The translations under genes and the position numbers were made by a program. Shown piece by piece: positions 36,501 through 42,499 of a stretch of DNA of 64,000 bases. Source of the stretch: Oceanobacter sp045430275. GTDB lineage: Bacteria; Pseudomonadota; Gammaproteobacteria; Pseudomonadales; Oceanobacteraceae. Each line of letters starts with the position of its first letter. The first letter of the stretch is position 1. Under the pieces are notes generated by a model. That model was not told where the DNA came from and did no database searches. It was given only the letters and a program-made list of their open reading frames with translations. The stretch is taken from positions 1-64,000 of the forward strand of contig JAILXU010000004.1 in the NCBI GenBank assembly GCA_045430275.1, written 5' to 3'.

Positions 36501-37193
36501 ACTAGGAACGAAGACTCTGGTGAGCATGAATATAAACCTGTGATTCATCTCATTCAAAATGAAGTGCTGAAAGAGACATTATGGATTGATCTATCGAATG
36601 GTGATGTAATTAAAACGACTTCAGGGCACTTGATTTTTATTAACGATGAATGGAGTGATGCTGATAAAATTCAAGTTGGTGATACATTATATAGTCTTAA
36701 TGAAGGAGTAACGAAAGTTGTTAGGATTTCAGTATCTGAGGGAAAAGTCAGCGTATATAATTTTACAGTTGACGGAAATCAGAACTACTTTGTCGGACGG
36801 AATGGAGTTCTGGTTCACAATATTTCTCCATGTGAGAAGGCTGCTAAATCTTTAGCTCAGATGGTTCCTAAGAAGTATTGCGGTAAGAAATTTGTATGTG
36901 ATGATTTTGCAGTCTCTTTTGAAAAATTATTGATTGAAAATAAAGTAAATGGTAAGAGGTTGTGCGTTAAATCTTCCGTATATGGGAAAATATCATCTAT
37001 AAGAAATAAATTGATATCTGATAATGGTAATCACTTTGCAGTTCAAGTGGGTGATACAGTTTTTGATAACATGTTTCCAAACGGCATATCGTATAAAGAG
37101 TGGGCCGACGATATAGGTGTGTTCGAAGGTATTGGTATAAATGTTAAATCTGAGAAAATGACAGGAAGAAAAAATGGATGCATACCACGGTAA
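24549..37193 (+). CDS. Giant secreted Rhs/YD polymorphic toxin with Hint and papain-fold tip
   Basis: 4214 residues. There is a Sec signal (about 1-20). Two tandem choice-of-anchor-A (CAA) domains lie at about 25-275 and 345-595. Then follow a calcium-type motif DKDHDGVFDDKDDCP (about 600), a cadherin-like domain, a VWA domain (MIDAS D-E-S-V-S, about 815), a CARDB-like domain, FG-GAP/VCBS repeats (about 1445-1800, several D-x-D/N-x-DG) and Ig-like He_PIG domains (about 1975-2430). The Rhs shell begins near 2630, with YD repeats to about 3780 and the core motif LRARYYDQGVGRFTQLD. A Hint autoprotease spans about 3955-4090 (GCNSFAKDTLV to VLVHN). The tip (4095-4214) resembles papain-fold toxin 2: Cys in YCGKKFVCDDF, His in GNHFAVQVGD, then FDNMFPNG. 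AGGGAAG precedes the ATG by 8 bp. The export route past the outer membrane is unclear, since no PAAR or TPS domain is present. Confidence 0.88.
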   Translation: MLRFIAFALSTLLVSHSVQSSLGSSENQYAVIVKEDFSASQSSSVMGRLAVGGDLELTGYYQIGTALTDQLDKPSLLVGGTARFVKGKVAKGGIALSGDASGITTYITQNLVSGSLSEFVNPLPIDFNLAFSEFSDFSAQLNSLQTNTTAEFKWGGLYLAANCSAESQVFQIDGADLLAASSMRLDNSCAPDSATYVFNVSGENAGIRNMGLSALSGLPGRVLINFADATNLTIENVTVPASILAPKAHIQSGSGSVQGQVIANSWNGKMKVEYVPFTGSLKGMDTAIASTPIPDIPQSVEQLDSNVENSEENEANDSGSESASNSEVETLSSVSVDDAFGAASNFNALVFEDFEARYSDVQGRLAAAGSIDVTGYSVGLLLEEGTQGAAVLAGNDIRYDNGAVYHGDIVAGGSTAGVTPKVISGLKAGYTITSKTSPMPIDFDELEKHLKATSSALANLAATGITEFKWGGLYFTPDCSESQQVFNVNGAELLSAHTFKINSVCSSPDTVYLFNISGQDTGLTNMGMQSLAPVAGQVLYNFHEASSLDFRGVSVEGSVLAPLAIINNPQGVIKGQLIARSWNGPMQINWVPFVGYLPTDKDHDGVFDDKDDCPSTSIDETVDSNGCAPSQLNQPPVAENIIVRAWVGENLTIDLLGIDPDNDVLIYSLGSMPSQGSISLSSNRASYLAVNDTDVEFVYTVTDPMGATASATVSITVELANEPPEIVSTPDFSATESDMYLYQILAEDPNTSDKLRYSLLKAPSGVDLETDTGLLSWNSDAHTVVQGHNQQKNTLCLSSALSDSTIQTSGMIFAVDESVSMSGEHAWISNMLPLIEAHLNFREVGTDAYENLYGVIGYEAVPRDILINDSSMLSVDNAIDASKQLKIYGGTEDGWNAIDHALTKPFRDNATRTVVLVTDEDRDAYNRTLSYDGIRDSLLQERVNLTVIVDATFHCENGESALGIDAHGIGYVADGIGGYRTCANATMISGGGSTKADYVDLALSLDGTAWTLNDLRHGGRTAASFTAAFVEVTAQHVAAEYTEASLTDLSISDLTYSDGTVSASVWNRGLAEVTGEFSLAFYDGKDLIHTQVITGLLIDETKTIVQNVGDLIHDQIHVEIQYATGSIRECIIENNRLSAYLTQVEVEDSGALTDTQNYSIYVADVNSSPKIVSTAAPLAPVNSNYSYQVLATDVDSGDALEYRLLQAPLGMSIDRIRGITSFVPKNSQIGTHAVIVEVEDLAGGIDQQQYELAVDESYLPPTISSTPLTEAITGEQYRYQVNVDMDRSTNITYALVYGPEGMVVDSETGLTTWQVPINAYGEEYVVVVGIVDQYGNYYIQSYFIVGDKPGVAPAIANSSIRWNLNSNFNQTLRATDSNTVDDLLWSLELAPSSVSLNEKSGLLNWTGVTEHPSYNKASHYSCNGPDLPTLSYSRLQNVYRDSILQPLVGPLLDTNNDGELTKDDGLVVVGVTSNKNISAIDLNSGKQLWQVTDLNAHPRQVGALVNLDNDQSTEFVFVQDETNLLVALNADGSVRWISDETVATQSVNYNGVYFSDLNQDGTPEVIFGPSVFDADGQLLWRFDENLIYSADGNSVAADLMGDNKLEVIFSNQVRSADGTFLFNLDDGITGTSNRYSFYAVADIDGDNSLEIITSEYDSNGKWLRILGSSGDVINELRVSYSGRVYVVDFDKDGELDIFLAGQNSLYDLNLNPKWSVGGDHYTRSATIFDYDGDHVLDAIFYRGSHINVVSGESGRLIERIAHTSYNRQISHPVVMDTNGDGYLDILAGSYSYLALIRTDANIDGTLIATYPYVQFGLQQEYANQDSFGIANDTSSTVVPATYYNDLILYDLISSSTGNDWSITVYYANTGVVDIPAGSVLKLYKDGVSDINLIYETNLAEVKSLAWYNLSHRVSDPALLGTRLIATIDNSMFSLDCEANNQIVSAETFSVKVTDADDLFDVEYWVVPVKEEDASPSISHPSIPTAEVGLEYLYVANINDGNRFENATYSLSSAPELASIDMETGEITWTPTAEYSGKSVQFTLHVTDRTNHEASSNFYVSVAAGASPIAPVFTTTKLPIAVPGMIYEGKVVATDNTDLFVKYSLVDAPEGMTINALTGELSWLPTTNELGTHSVEVVVADLSGNQISQSFNLEVRANEVPVISSTPNTFLTLGSTYHYSLIATDPDGDILTYSLVSGPVDMAMATDTGILTWLPDAVGVYDVRVRATDTLGAYVEQSYEITIGQAQTANNPPNIVSTPETSAIPSKNYQYQLMATDEDGDVLSYFLATAPDGMQLNTQSGLLLWTPMDTQSGLHEISLNVEDGRGGRATQGYSVFVSSVTSTNTAPQIISTPNFVGRLNTGYQYDLIATDANGDSLTYSLINAPDGINLSATGSLTWQPNASGLYGITVRVSDGQAYVEQGWNIQVVNDEPVDLDILASPTLVYPDTNITLTLSLDGIVGADNITLMYDGLFIEVNEQYQAELIAGEVGAYDLTLSVTDAFGTYTYTESFLVRDPNNHSSSIVSFENIVSMGVITAPTTITASILDTKPVQWQLLALREGLEVTAAIPLDSGSTLGTDIAGSSDLEVISAEFDPTLIENGQYQLLLRVTDAGGVTTQISDTLVVEGDLKVGHFSFTVQDLEIPLAGIPIQVNRTYDSRRKQESLDFGYGWTIDYQDVRIEESRDPGADWVRNEYAGVFGILTNYCVEPINNDAPVVTITLPSGEVERFEVKADPQCNKVIPNDNVSIRFVAKGDTQATLKALGEMHGYFMTASGAIMENYTFQHPLNPNRYKLTTHAGYEYYLDQNWGVEKVVDPNGHTLTYTDGGITHSSGKSIDFIRDAQGRVVEVVTPDGESIIYNYSDHDLANVVERDGATTRYTYYGKNCTTDDSVSADCHLIDQIFDPLDREILKNIYDENGRLIAQEDGEGNRTEFNHDIAGRQSIVTDRNGFNTVFYYDDWGNVTTQIDALGKTTTYTYDSHNNKTSTTNPLGHTSTTTYDDRNNQLTQTDALGNTIQYAYNQRGQETRITDALGNIYKNSYDVVGNLVAIELPEGSSAGNIINEKGLVTKTTDVLGHTTTYTYDNDGNKLSETDPSGNTTEYTYDANNNVLTESRRRTVDGTQVTETTEYQYDKRNRVTQTTDALGRISQTEFDLVGNEVAVINRLGHRTEMDYDLYGNLLETRYPDGTKETHTYDKENNKLSTTDRAGHTTLFEYDALKRLVKTTAADGSTNRTEYDAAGQVIAEIDVRGNRTEFEYDAAGRRLLTRDADGNEHHFTYDANDNLISETDALGNTTRYTYNLLDQRTQVTYANSSTTHDTLDAMGHRTDVQDQAGISTHFEYDKLGRLTAVVDALGQRTEYTYDEAGNKLSQTDANGHTTRWTYDAVGRELSRTLPEGQAERYQYDQEICLNLPSHSCDIITHTDFNGATHHTHLNVNSQVIRVDYADGSTEQYQYDASGNRTEATLVDSNNNARQWQYQYDIANRLTQETQPNGAVLTYQYDLNGNKTRIQISKAGKVSETLYGYDSQNRLKTVTGNQGDTTYHYDAVGNQIGVDYPNGTRQSRAFDTLHRLTDVSSYDANDALTQRFTYTLDATGRRTQIAELDGRTTDYRYDSLYRLTSEQITDSVHGHYSASFQHDPVGNRTYSIQDGVHTAYQYNANDQLAQQGGVTYQYDSNGNLLNETEDGIRTHYQYSSRNKLIQVTSSDGTRQKTYQYNPDGIRTHAIDDGQTTDFVVDSNRNYAQVVEEWVDNSQYKQYLYGLDLISQQKINDYRYYQYDGLGSTRALTDATGALTDQYHYDAFGTLINQTGNSDNDYLYTGEQYDSELDQYYLRARYYDQGVGRFTQLDEWAGNSQEPITLNKYLYGNADPVMYTDPTGHFSIGGIGASLSIRGVLSAANMTSIGHSVFQIATGKEELNARDVGFAIIIGLTNKVGGKYVSRYAESLKKFIKRIGCNSFAKDTLVTTDKGLVNIQDVQVGDLVLTRNEDSGEHEYKPVIHLIQNEVLKETLWIDLSNGDVIKTTSGHLIFINDEWSDADKIQVGDTLYSLNEGVTKVVRISVSEGKVSVYNFTVDGNQNYFVGRNGVLVHNISPCEKAAKSLAQMVPKKYCGKKFVCDDFAVSFEKLLIENKVNGKRLCVKSSVYGKISSIRNKLISDNGNHFAVQVGDTVFDNMFPNGISYKEWADDIGVFEGIGINVKSEKMTGRKNGCIPR
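35384..36577 (+). repeat. Rhs core/Hint repeat, copy 1
   Basis: The core of the giant gene, from the YD unit at 35384 through the core signature into the Hint domain, recurs almost unchanged at 37766-38937. Its middle part recurs at 43108-43815. Long direct repeats of this kind allow tip exchange by homologous recombination. Confidence 0.85.
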
Positions 37194-37509
37194 CTTTTAT
37201 ATAGACAAAAAGTTTATTAAAGTGATGAGGGTGGTAAAAAAAAGACCGCATATATTTATGGAAAATCCATCTCCTTCAAATATTCGAGTCTTTATTAGTG
37301 GATATGCTAGCGCTTATTTGTTTGAAGACGAAATAGAGAGTCAGTTCTTTGGAGGTGAAGCTATTTTCTTTGATTGGATGGTAGAGGAAATGGGGAGAAG
37401 AACATCTCCTAGAAAAGGTTGGGATAAAATTTTATCTGAAGAGTCTGGTTCTGATCAGGCAGGTTTTGATTTATTTTTTAAATATCTAGGTATCTTCATT
37501 CAAGAGTAA
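37174..37509 (+). CDS. Immunity protein for the papain-fold tip (cassette 1)
   Basis: A 111-residue acidic, AT-rich gene overlapping the last 20 bp of the toxin gene, the classic immunity position. Residues KVMRVVKKRPHIFMENPSPS and IRVFISGYASAYLFED correspond to LVKLIKKRPGMYLESQSATE and DYFIRGFVTAKK of the immunity gene after the second papain tip (39602), so the two belong to one family. AGGAAG precedes the ATG by about 8 bp. I infer that it binds and blocks the papain-type toxin. Binding is likely tip-specific, since both protein pairs have diverged. Confidence 0.75.
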   Translation: MDAYHGNFYIDKKFIKVMRVVKKRPHIFMENPSPSNIRVFISGYASAYLFEDEIESQFFGGEAIFFDWMVEEMGRRTSPRKGWDKILSEESGSDQAGFDLFFKYLGIFIQE

Positions 37510-37510
37510 A

Positions 37511-37685
37511 AATAGAGGGTGTTAAAAGTTCTGTGCCGGCTTAATTTCACAGATCCAGATACTCATCAATCCGGCCATTAAAAATGGATACTCAACTGCG
37601 ATAGCGCGAGGTTCCAGTTCTGTAACCGACGTGGATTCGCTGGGCGAGTCCATTTCTCGGAGGCCTTTAACATACCCGTGTGAAG
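37511..37685 (-). pseudogene. IS256-type transposase 3' remnant, copy 1
   Basis: Read leftward it encodes the C-terminus of a mutator-type transposase (EKWTRPANPRRLQNWNLALS, then QLSIHF). A frame-breaking change follows, and it ends in an IS256-like terminal repeat (TGTTAAAAGTTCTGTG at the left edge). The same piece, cut at the same inner point, is at 40012-40182, so the two flank the orphan cassette in direct orientation. Confidence 0.7.
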
Positions 37686-39591
37686 CATTTCAACACACTT
37701 CGAGTACGACGCACTGGGTCGTCTGACAGCGGTGGTGGATGCTCTGGGTCAACGCACGGAATACGGCTACGACAGCCTCTATCGACTGACCAGAGAACAA
37801 ATCACCGACAGCGTTCATGGTCATTACAGCGCCAGCTTCCAGCACGACCCGGTTGGCAACCGTACCTACAGCATTCAAGACGGTGTTCATACGGCGTACC
37901 AATACAACGCCAACGATCAGCTAGCTCAACAGGGCGGTGTCACGTATCAATATGACAGCAACGGCAACTTGCTGAATGAAACCGAAGACGGAATCAGAAC
38001 CCACTATCAATACAGCAGCCGTAACAAGCTGATACAGGTAACCAGCAGCGATGGTGCGCTTCAGAAGGCCTATCAATACGACCCGGATGGCATCCGTACT
38101 CACGCGATAGACGACGGTCAAACCACCGATTTCGTGGTCGATAGCAACCGCAACTACGCCCAGGTAGTGGAAGAATGGGTGGATAACAGCCAGTACAAAC
38201 AGTACCTCTACGGCCTGGATCTGATCAGTCAGCAAAAGATCAACGACTACCGTTATTACCAATACGACGGACTGGGCAGCACCCGAGCACTGACCGATGT
38301 AAGCGGCACCCTGACCGATCAATACCACTACGACGCCTTCGGCACCCTGATTAACCAGACAGGTAACAGCGATAACGACTACCTCTACACCGGCGAACAA
38401 TACGACAGCGAGCTTGATCAGTATTACCTGAGAGCCAGATATTATGATCAGGGTGTAGGGCGATTTACGCAGTTGGATACGTGGGCTGGAAATAGCCAAG
38501 AGCCCATTACCTTAAATAAATATTTATACGGTAATGCCGATCCGGTGAGGTATGTAGATCCGACGGGGCGTTTTAGTATTGGAGGACTGGGTGCTTCTTT
38601 ATCGATACGCGGAGCTTTAAATGCGGCCAATGTAGCGAGTCTGGGGCAGGGTATATTTGAGATTGCAACAGGAAAAGAAGAGTTAAATGCACGTGATGTA
38701 GGCTTTGCAATTATTATAGGGCTTACCAATAAGGTTGGTGGCAAGTATGTGAGTAGATATGCAGATTCTCTAAAGAAATTCATAAAGAGAATTGGTTGTA
38801 ATAGCTTTGCAAAAGATACCCTGGTCACAACTAACAAAGGATTGGTTAACATACAGGATATTCAGGTTGGTGATTTAGTCTTAACCAGGAACGAAGACTC
38901 TGGTGAACATGAATATAAACCTGTGATTCATCTTATTCACAATGAAGAAATGAAGAAGACTTTATTAATCAAAATCTCTAACGGCAAAGTTATAAATGCA
39001 ACTCCCGGCCATTTGATTTTTGTTGATGGTGAATGGATTTCAGCAGAAAAAATCCGATCTGGTGGGTCAATATACAGCCTTGATGAAAAGGTTGTTGTTG
39101 AAAGTGTTTCCATATCCAGAGAAAAAGTTAGTGTTTACAACTTTACAGTTGAAGGAAACCATAACTATTTCGTTGGAAAAAATGGAGTTCTTGTTCATAA
39201 TATTTCGCCCTGTGAGAAGGCAACCAAAGAATTGGCTAAGCTTGTACCTAGAAGATATTGTGATATGAACTTTTGTAAACAGTTCACGGAGAGTTTAGAA
39301 GATCTGCTTGTAAAAAATAAAGTTCAAGGAGGAAAACGTCTCTGCTTGAGATCTGCGGTGGGTGGCATTTGGTCTGATAGTAAAAATGCAAATATTGCTA
39401 CGGGAGATGGAAACCACGTAGCCATTCAAGTTGGCGATTTGGTTTTTGACAACCTGAATCCAGATGGTGTGTCTTACAATAAATGGCTTAATAATCTTGG
39501 TGGGAATGAATATATCGGAATAACACCGGGTAAGGCTATGTGGTTAACCTCCGAAACACTTGGGTCGAAAAGTGATTGTTTAAATAATTGA
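37686..39591 (+). pseudogene. Orphan Rhs tip cassette 2 (core-Hint-papain toxin)
   Basis: A displaced Rhs 3' end without its own start. It begins directly at the IS256 remnant with sequence matching 34551-34629 of the giant gene, jumps to the match of 35384 (about 755 bp missing), and then follows the main gene through core and Hint (VLVHN) before diverging into another papain-type tip: Cys in RRYCDMNFCKQF, His in GNHVAIQVGD, FDNLNPDG. In frame the first stop upstream is at about 37680 and there is no ATG with a ribosome site; a GTG at 37732 is the first candidate. I infer a silent reserve tip that becomes active by recombination into the main gene. Confidence 0.82.
37766..38937 (+). repeat. 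Rhs core/Hint repeat, copy 2
   Basis: Nearly identical to 35384-36577. The copies diverge shortly after HEYKPVIHLI in the Hint domain. Confidence 0.85.
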
Positions 39592-39601
39592 GGTTTTGTG
39601 A

Positions 39602-39904
39602 ATGAATATATTTGAGCTTGTAAAGCTAATTAAAAAAAGACCAGGGATGTATCTGGAAAGCCAGTCAGCCACAGAGCTTGATTATTTTATAAGGGGGTTT
39701 GTTACTGCTAAAAAAACAGAGTGTAACGATCAAAAAGATATGGAGGCATACTATTGTTTTAATCGCTGGGTTTGCAAAAAAACTAGTATAGAAGCTAATG
39801 TTTCTTGGAGAAGAGCTGTCGTTTTTGTAGAGCCAAATGAGTACTATGCATTTAAAAGATTTTTCGATTTATGGGAGGAGTGGTCTTCAGGAGACAATAA
39901 CTAA
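39602..39904 (+). CDS. Immunity protein for orphan papain tip (cassette 2)
   Basis: A 100-residue homologue of the immunity protein at 37174, sharing KLIKKRPGMYLES and the D/FISG-F/Y motif region but otherwise diverged. It starts 10 bp after the orphan tip stop. Even if the orphan toxin is not translated, this gene may be expressed, giving protection against siblings that carry tip 2. That is inference from orphan modules of Rhs and CdiA systems in general. Confidence 0.75.
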   Translation: MNIFELVKLIKKRPGMYLESQSATELDYFIRGFVTAKKTECNDQKDMEAYYCFNRWVCKKTSIEANVSWRRAVVFVEPNEYYAFKRFFDLWEEWSSGDNN

Positions 39905-40011
39905 AACAATCAGATTGAATTAATTATGGTTGGAAATAATGGGGATATGCATTGTGAAAAGCAAATAAAACCTAAATTTTCATCATAAGTGACACGCGCT
40001 TTTAGCGAGAG

Positions 40012-40182
40012 TGTTCAAAGTTCTGTGTCAGCTATTTTCACAGACCCGGATACTCATCAATCCGGCCCTCAAAATGGATGCTCAGCTGCGATAGTGTGAG
40101 GTTCTAGTTCTGTAACCTGCGTAGATTCGCTAGTTGAGTCCATTTCTCAGGTATTCAACATACCCGCGTAAAGCAATTTTAA
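40012..40182 (-). pseudogene. IS256-type transposase 3' remnant, copy 2
   Basis: The leftward reading gives EKWTQLANLRRLQN, a stop, then NLTLSQLSIHFEGRIDEYPG and a stop, the typical end of an IS256-family transposase. An IS-like terminal repeat (TGTTCAAAGTTCTGTG) lies at the left edge. It is colinear with copy 1 at 37511. The remaining 39905-40011 and 40183-40213 hold nothing recognisable. Confidence 0.72.
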
Positions 40183-40213
40183 CCAAGTGGTCTTGCTGGC
40201 AATGAATCACTTC

Positions 40214-41437
40214 TTATGTACGATTTATTGAACCCTCTTGGCATCCATCCATTATTTTCAGCGTTAGATACTTTCCCCAGTCTCCCATCATTTGCCTGCG
40301 CTTTTCAAACAAATCCCCACGCCGATACGCGGCTTCTACCTTGTTTTGAATGGTATGTGCCAGAGCCATTTCTGCGACATCCCTGGGGTAACTGGAGACC
40401 TCTCCTGACCAGTCTCGGAAGCTGGATCGGAAGCCATGGGGAACGTAATCGCCACGATCCCCCTGTACGCCATAGCCCATCTTTCTCATAATCTGGAGCA
40501 GTGCATTAGCTGAGAGTGGGCGCTCGCTTCGGGCACCAGGGAATATATGTGGGTTGTTTTTGATTCGGGGAACCGCAGCCAGTATCGACATACATTCTTC
40601 AGTGAGCGGTACTCGATGTTCACGGCCTGCCTTCATACGGGATTCCGGGATCGTCCAGACGTTGTTGTTCAGGTCTATTTCTGGCCATTCAGCGTGCAAC
40701 ACTTCCCCTGACCGGGTAGCAGTCAGAATCAGGAATCGCAGGGCGTAAGCAGAAACGCTGGTTTTGCTTCTGAGCTCGTCCATGAATGCACCAACTTCGT
40801 CGTAGGGCATAGCTGGGTGATGTCGTACTTTCTGAACCCGAGTGGGGCGGGGGAGCAGTTTATCCAGATGACCTCGCCAGCGAGCCGGGTTGTGGGTATC
40901 GCGCCACTGGTGAGCCGCCGCAAAGTCGAGCACGTTTTCGATACGTCCCTGAACACGTTTGGCGGTTTCGGTTTTGGTCGTCCAGACGGGCTTGAGAATA
41001 TTGAGAATGTCTTCCGTTGAGATATCGTCAATGTCCTGCTTGCCAATGTGCGGGCGGGCATAGGTCTTGAGTGTGCTGACCCACTGGCGCTGGTGTTTGG
41101 CATTCTTCCAGCCACGGCGATGTGCGCGAATGTAGCGTGCAGCACACGTGGTGAAGTTGGGCTTGGCTGCGGGAATTATTGCTCTGGCTTTGATTGGGTC
41201 TTCGCCGCTTTGGGCCTGTTTTCGGTACTGTGCAGCCAGCTCACGAGCGTCTGCCAGACTGATATCCGGGTAACTGCCTAGGCCCATTTCCCGACGCTTT
41301 CCATTAAGACTGAACCTCAGAACCCATTTCTTGGCTCCGGCATTACTGACCACTAGCCGCAAGCCACCACCATCTTCATGTTTTCCAGGTTTGGCGGTTG
41401 CTACTTTGCGTGGTGAAAGTTTGTGGATAGCGGCCAT
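40214..41437 (-). CDS. int: P4-type tyrosine integrase of the island
   Basis: A 406-residue site-specific recombinase. The N-terminal DUF4102 domain (KPGKHEDGGGLRLVVSNAGAKKW, RREMGLGSYPDISLADAREL) is diagnostic of prophage P4/CP4 integrases. The catalytic domain shows Arg in LTATRSGEVLHAEW, H-x-x-R in VPHGFRSSFRDW and the late H...Y region LAHTIQNKVEAAYRRGD. I chose ATG 41437 (MAAIHKLSPRK, the canonical start); an open frame runs to 41533. It reads inward from the right attachment repeat, which starts 177 bp upstream of it. The intact tRNA is at the other end of the island. Confidence 0.93.
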   Translation of the reverse strand: MAAIHKLSPRKVATAKPGKHEDGGGLRLVVSNAGAKKWVLRFSLNGKRREMGLGSYPDISLADARELAAQYRKQAQSGEDPIKARAIIPAAKPNFTTCAARYIRAHRRGWKNAKHQRQWVSTLKTYARPHIGKQDIDDISTEDILNILKPVWTTKTETAKRVQGRIENVLDFAAAHQWRDTHNPARWRGHLDKLLPRPTRVQKVRHHPAMPYDEVGAFMDELRSKTSVSAYALRFLILTATRSGEVLHAEWPEIDLNNNVWTIPESRMKAGREHRVPLTEECMSILAAVPRIKNNPHIFPGARSERPLSANALLQIMRKMGYGVQGDRGDYVPHGFRSSFRDWSGEVSSYPRDVAEMALAHTIQNKVEAAYRRGDLFEKRRQMMGDWGKYLTLKIMDGCQEGSINRT

Positions 41438-41613
41438 GATAACTCCTTGATCCTGGGATCTGCCTTTGACTGTAGAAGAGAAGTCAGTCCCCCATACAGT
41501 CCCCCAAAGTTTTGAGATTGCCTGAGACTTCATGATACCGTAATGAATCTAACTTGTTGATTTATATTGGTCTGTTAGATGATCTGAGACTTTGTGAGAA
41601 GCTAGATCAGCGG
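41438..41613. other. Promoter region between int and attR
   Basis: The leader of the leftward integrase gene. It should hold the int promoter and arm-type sites, but I see no clear repeats. The sequence just before the repeat (GATCAGCGG) does not continue the tRNA, so only the last 15 bp of the tRNA are duplicated. Confidence 0.4.
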
Positions 41614-41791
41614 CCTATCCCTCCGCCACTATTTAGAAAAAGGCGCTGAGTAGAAATACTCAGCGCCTTTTTTGTTTGTGTTGTCTTCTCTGTTGTTTTT
41701 CTTCCTGAAAAATGGACAACATGCCGGTTGCTGCAACCGCCCGCCACAACATCCGAAGGCACAGTTCTACAGCATGATCAAGGAAATTGAA
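41614..41791 (+). repeat. Right attachment repeat (attR)
   Basis: 178 bp matching 13811-13989 with one T deleted and two substitutions. It includes the last 15 bp of tRNA-Ser and the duplicated GAAA-tetraloop terminator (41642-41673). Confidence 0.85.
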
Positions 41792-41839
41792 CCGAATAAG
41801 GTTGAGGCGCTTCGGAATGGAGTCAAATTAATTGCCTGA
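41774..41839 (+). pseudogene. Truncated copy of the small ORF at the repeat edge
   Basis: It starts MIKEIE like the 74-residue gene at 13972, then diverges and stops after 21 codons. It marks the point where homology between the two island ends is lost. Confidence 0.5.
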
Positions 41840-41921
41840 CCCATGATTCCTCAATGGATGACCCGTAGTAGGATGTAGAAATCATCCTTATGAATACGTC
41901 AAGCAGAGCATGCCATGTTTC

Positions 41922-42482
41922 ATGTTTAAAGAACTCAGGCTGAAAAACATCGGCCCAGCCAGCAGTATGGTGCTGGATTTTGGCGGTCTTTCTGGTATTC
42001 CATCTGGAGCGGCTTCGTTTTCAGGTGCCCCAACTGACATAAGTGCAAAAGAAGCAGCAGAGAGTGCAGCATTATATTTTCCGCGCGCCGTAGCTAGTGG
42101 AATTTCCAATTGGTCAACAGGATATGCTCGAGAAAAAAGAAAGGGTAAAGATATACAGTCTTTCCTCATATATATGCCCCTAACTACCAAGAATAGTGGT
42201 GGTGCAATGGCTATTGCAACTCCCGCTAAGATAAGATTTGGAACTAAAAAAATACCAATTAAGTTAGTATTTGGTGGCCCTAATAAAGCTCATGGGCAAC
42301 TAACAGGTCTTGGAGTTCAGACTGGAACGAAGTCTAGTATGTCTGATCCTCGATCATTAGTTAGAATGGATTACCATGAACCTGACTCTGGTCATGGAGG
42401 GGCAACGGGATTAAAAAGAAATGAGATTAATGTATTTTATGATGAAAACTTTCACTATCATGTGCTCAAATGGGCTCAGTGA
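41922..42482 (+). CDS. Chimeric ORF: AAA-ATPase N-terminus fused to a putative toxin tip (cassette 3)
   Basis: 186 residues. The first 20 (MFKELRLKNIGPASSMVLDF) look like the start of a RecF-like AAA ATPase just before its Walker A. At about base 41984 the sequence switches to GGLSGIPSGAASFSGAP and then to a lysine/glycine-rich AT-rich part ending YDENFHYHVLKWAQ, which I do not recognise. A SUKH-like immunity gene follows after 17 bp, so the 3' part is probably an Rhs- or polymorphic-toxin tip inserted into an ATPase gene. An ATG at 41910 is also possible. The toxin activity is unknown. Confidence 0.55.
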   Translation: MFKELRLKNIGPASSMVLDFGGLSGIPSGAASFSGAPTDISAKEAAESAALYFPRAVASGISNWSTGYAREKRKGKDIQSFLIYMPLTTKNSGGAMAIATPAKIRFGTKKIPIKLVFGGPNKAHGQLTGLGVQTGTKSSMSDPRSLVRMDYHEPDSGHGGATGLKRNEINVFYDENFHYHVLKWAQ

Positions 42483-42499
42483 ATAATTGAAAATAGATT

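Larger units (their letters stand above)
13811..41791. mobile_element. tRNA-Ser genomic island with recombination module and Rhs toxin
   Basis: The interval is defined by the 179-bp direct repeats at the tRNA-Ser 3' end and by a P4-type integrase just inside the right copy. Cargo from left to right: AAA/DUF4276 pair, SXT/R391-like recombination and AAA-VWA block, XRE regulator, giant Rhs toxin with immunity, orphan tip cassette and IS256 remnants. No conjugation, relaxase or replication genes are visible, so it would need a helper to move between cells. The integrase is at the end away from the intact tRNA, which is unusual. Rhs-type cassettes continue beyond the right repeat, so the locus may have been built by several events. 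Confidence 0.75.

Noticed and set aside
35384..38937. Rhs core repeats as a CRISPR or satellite array
   Set aside because: The units are long coding repeats with no regular spacers; they are homologous cores of toxin genes.
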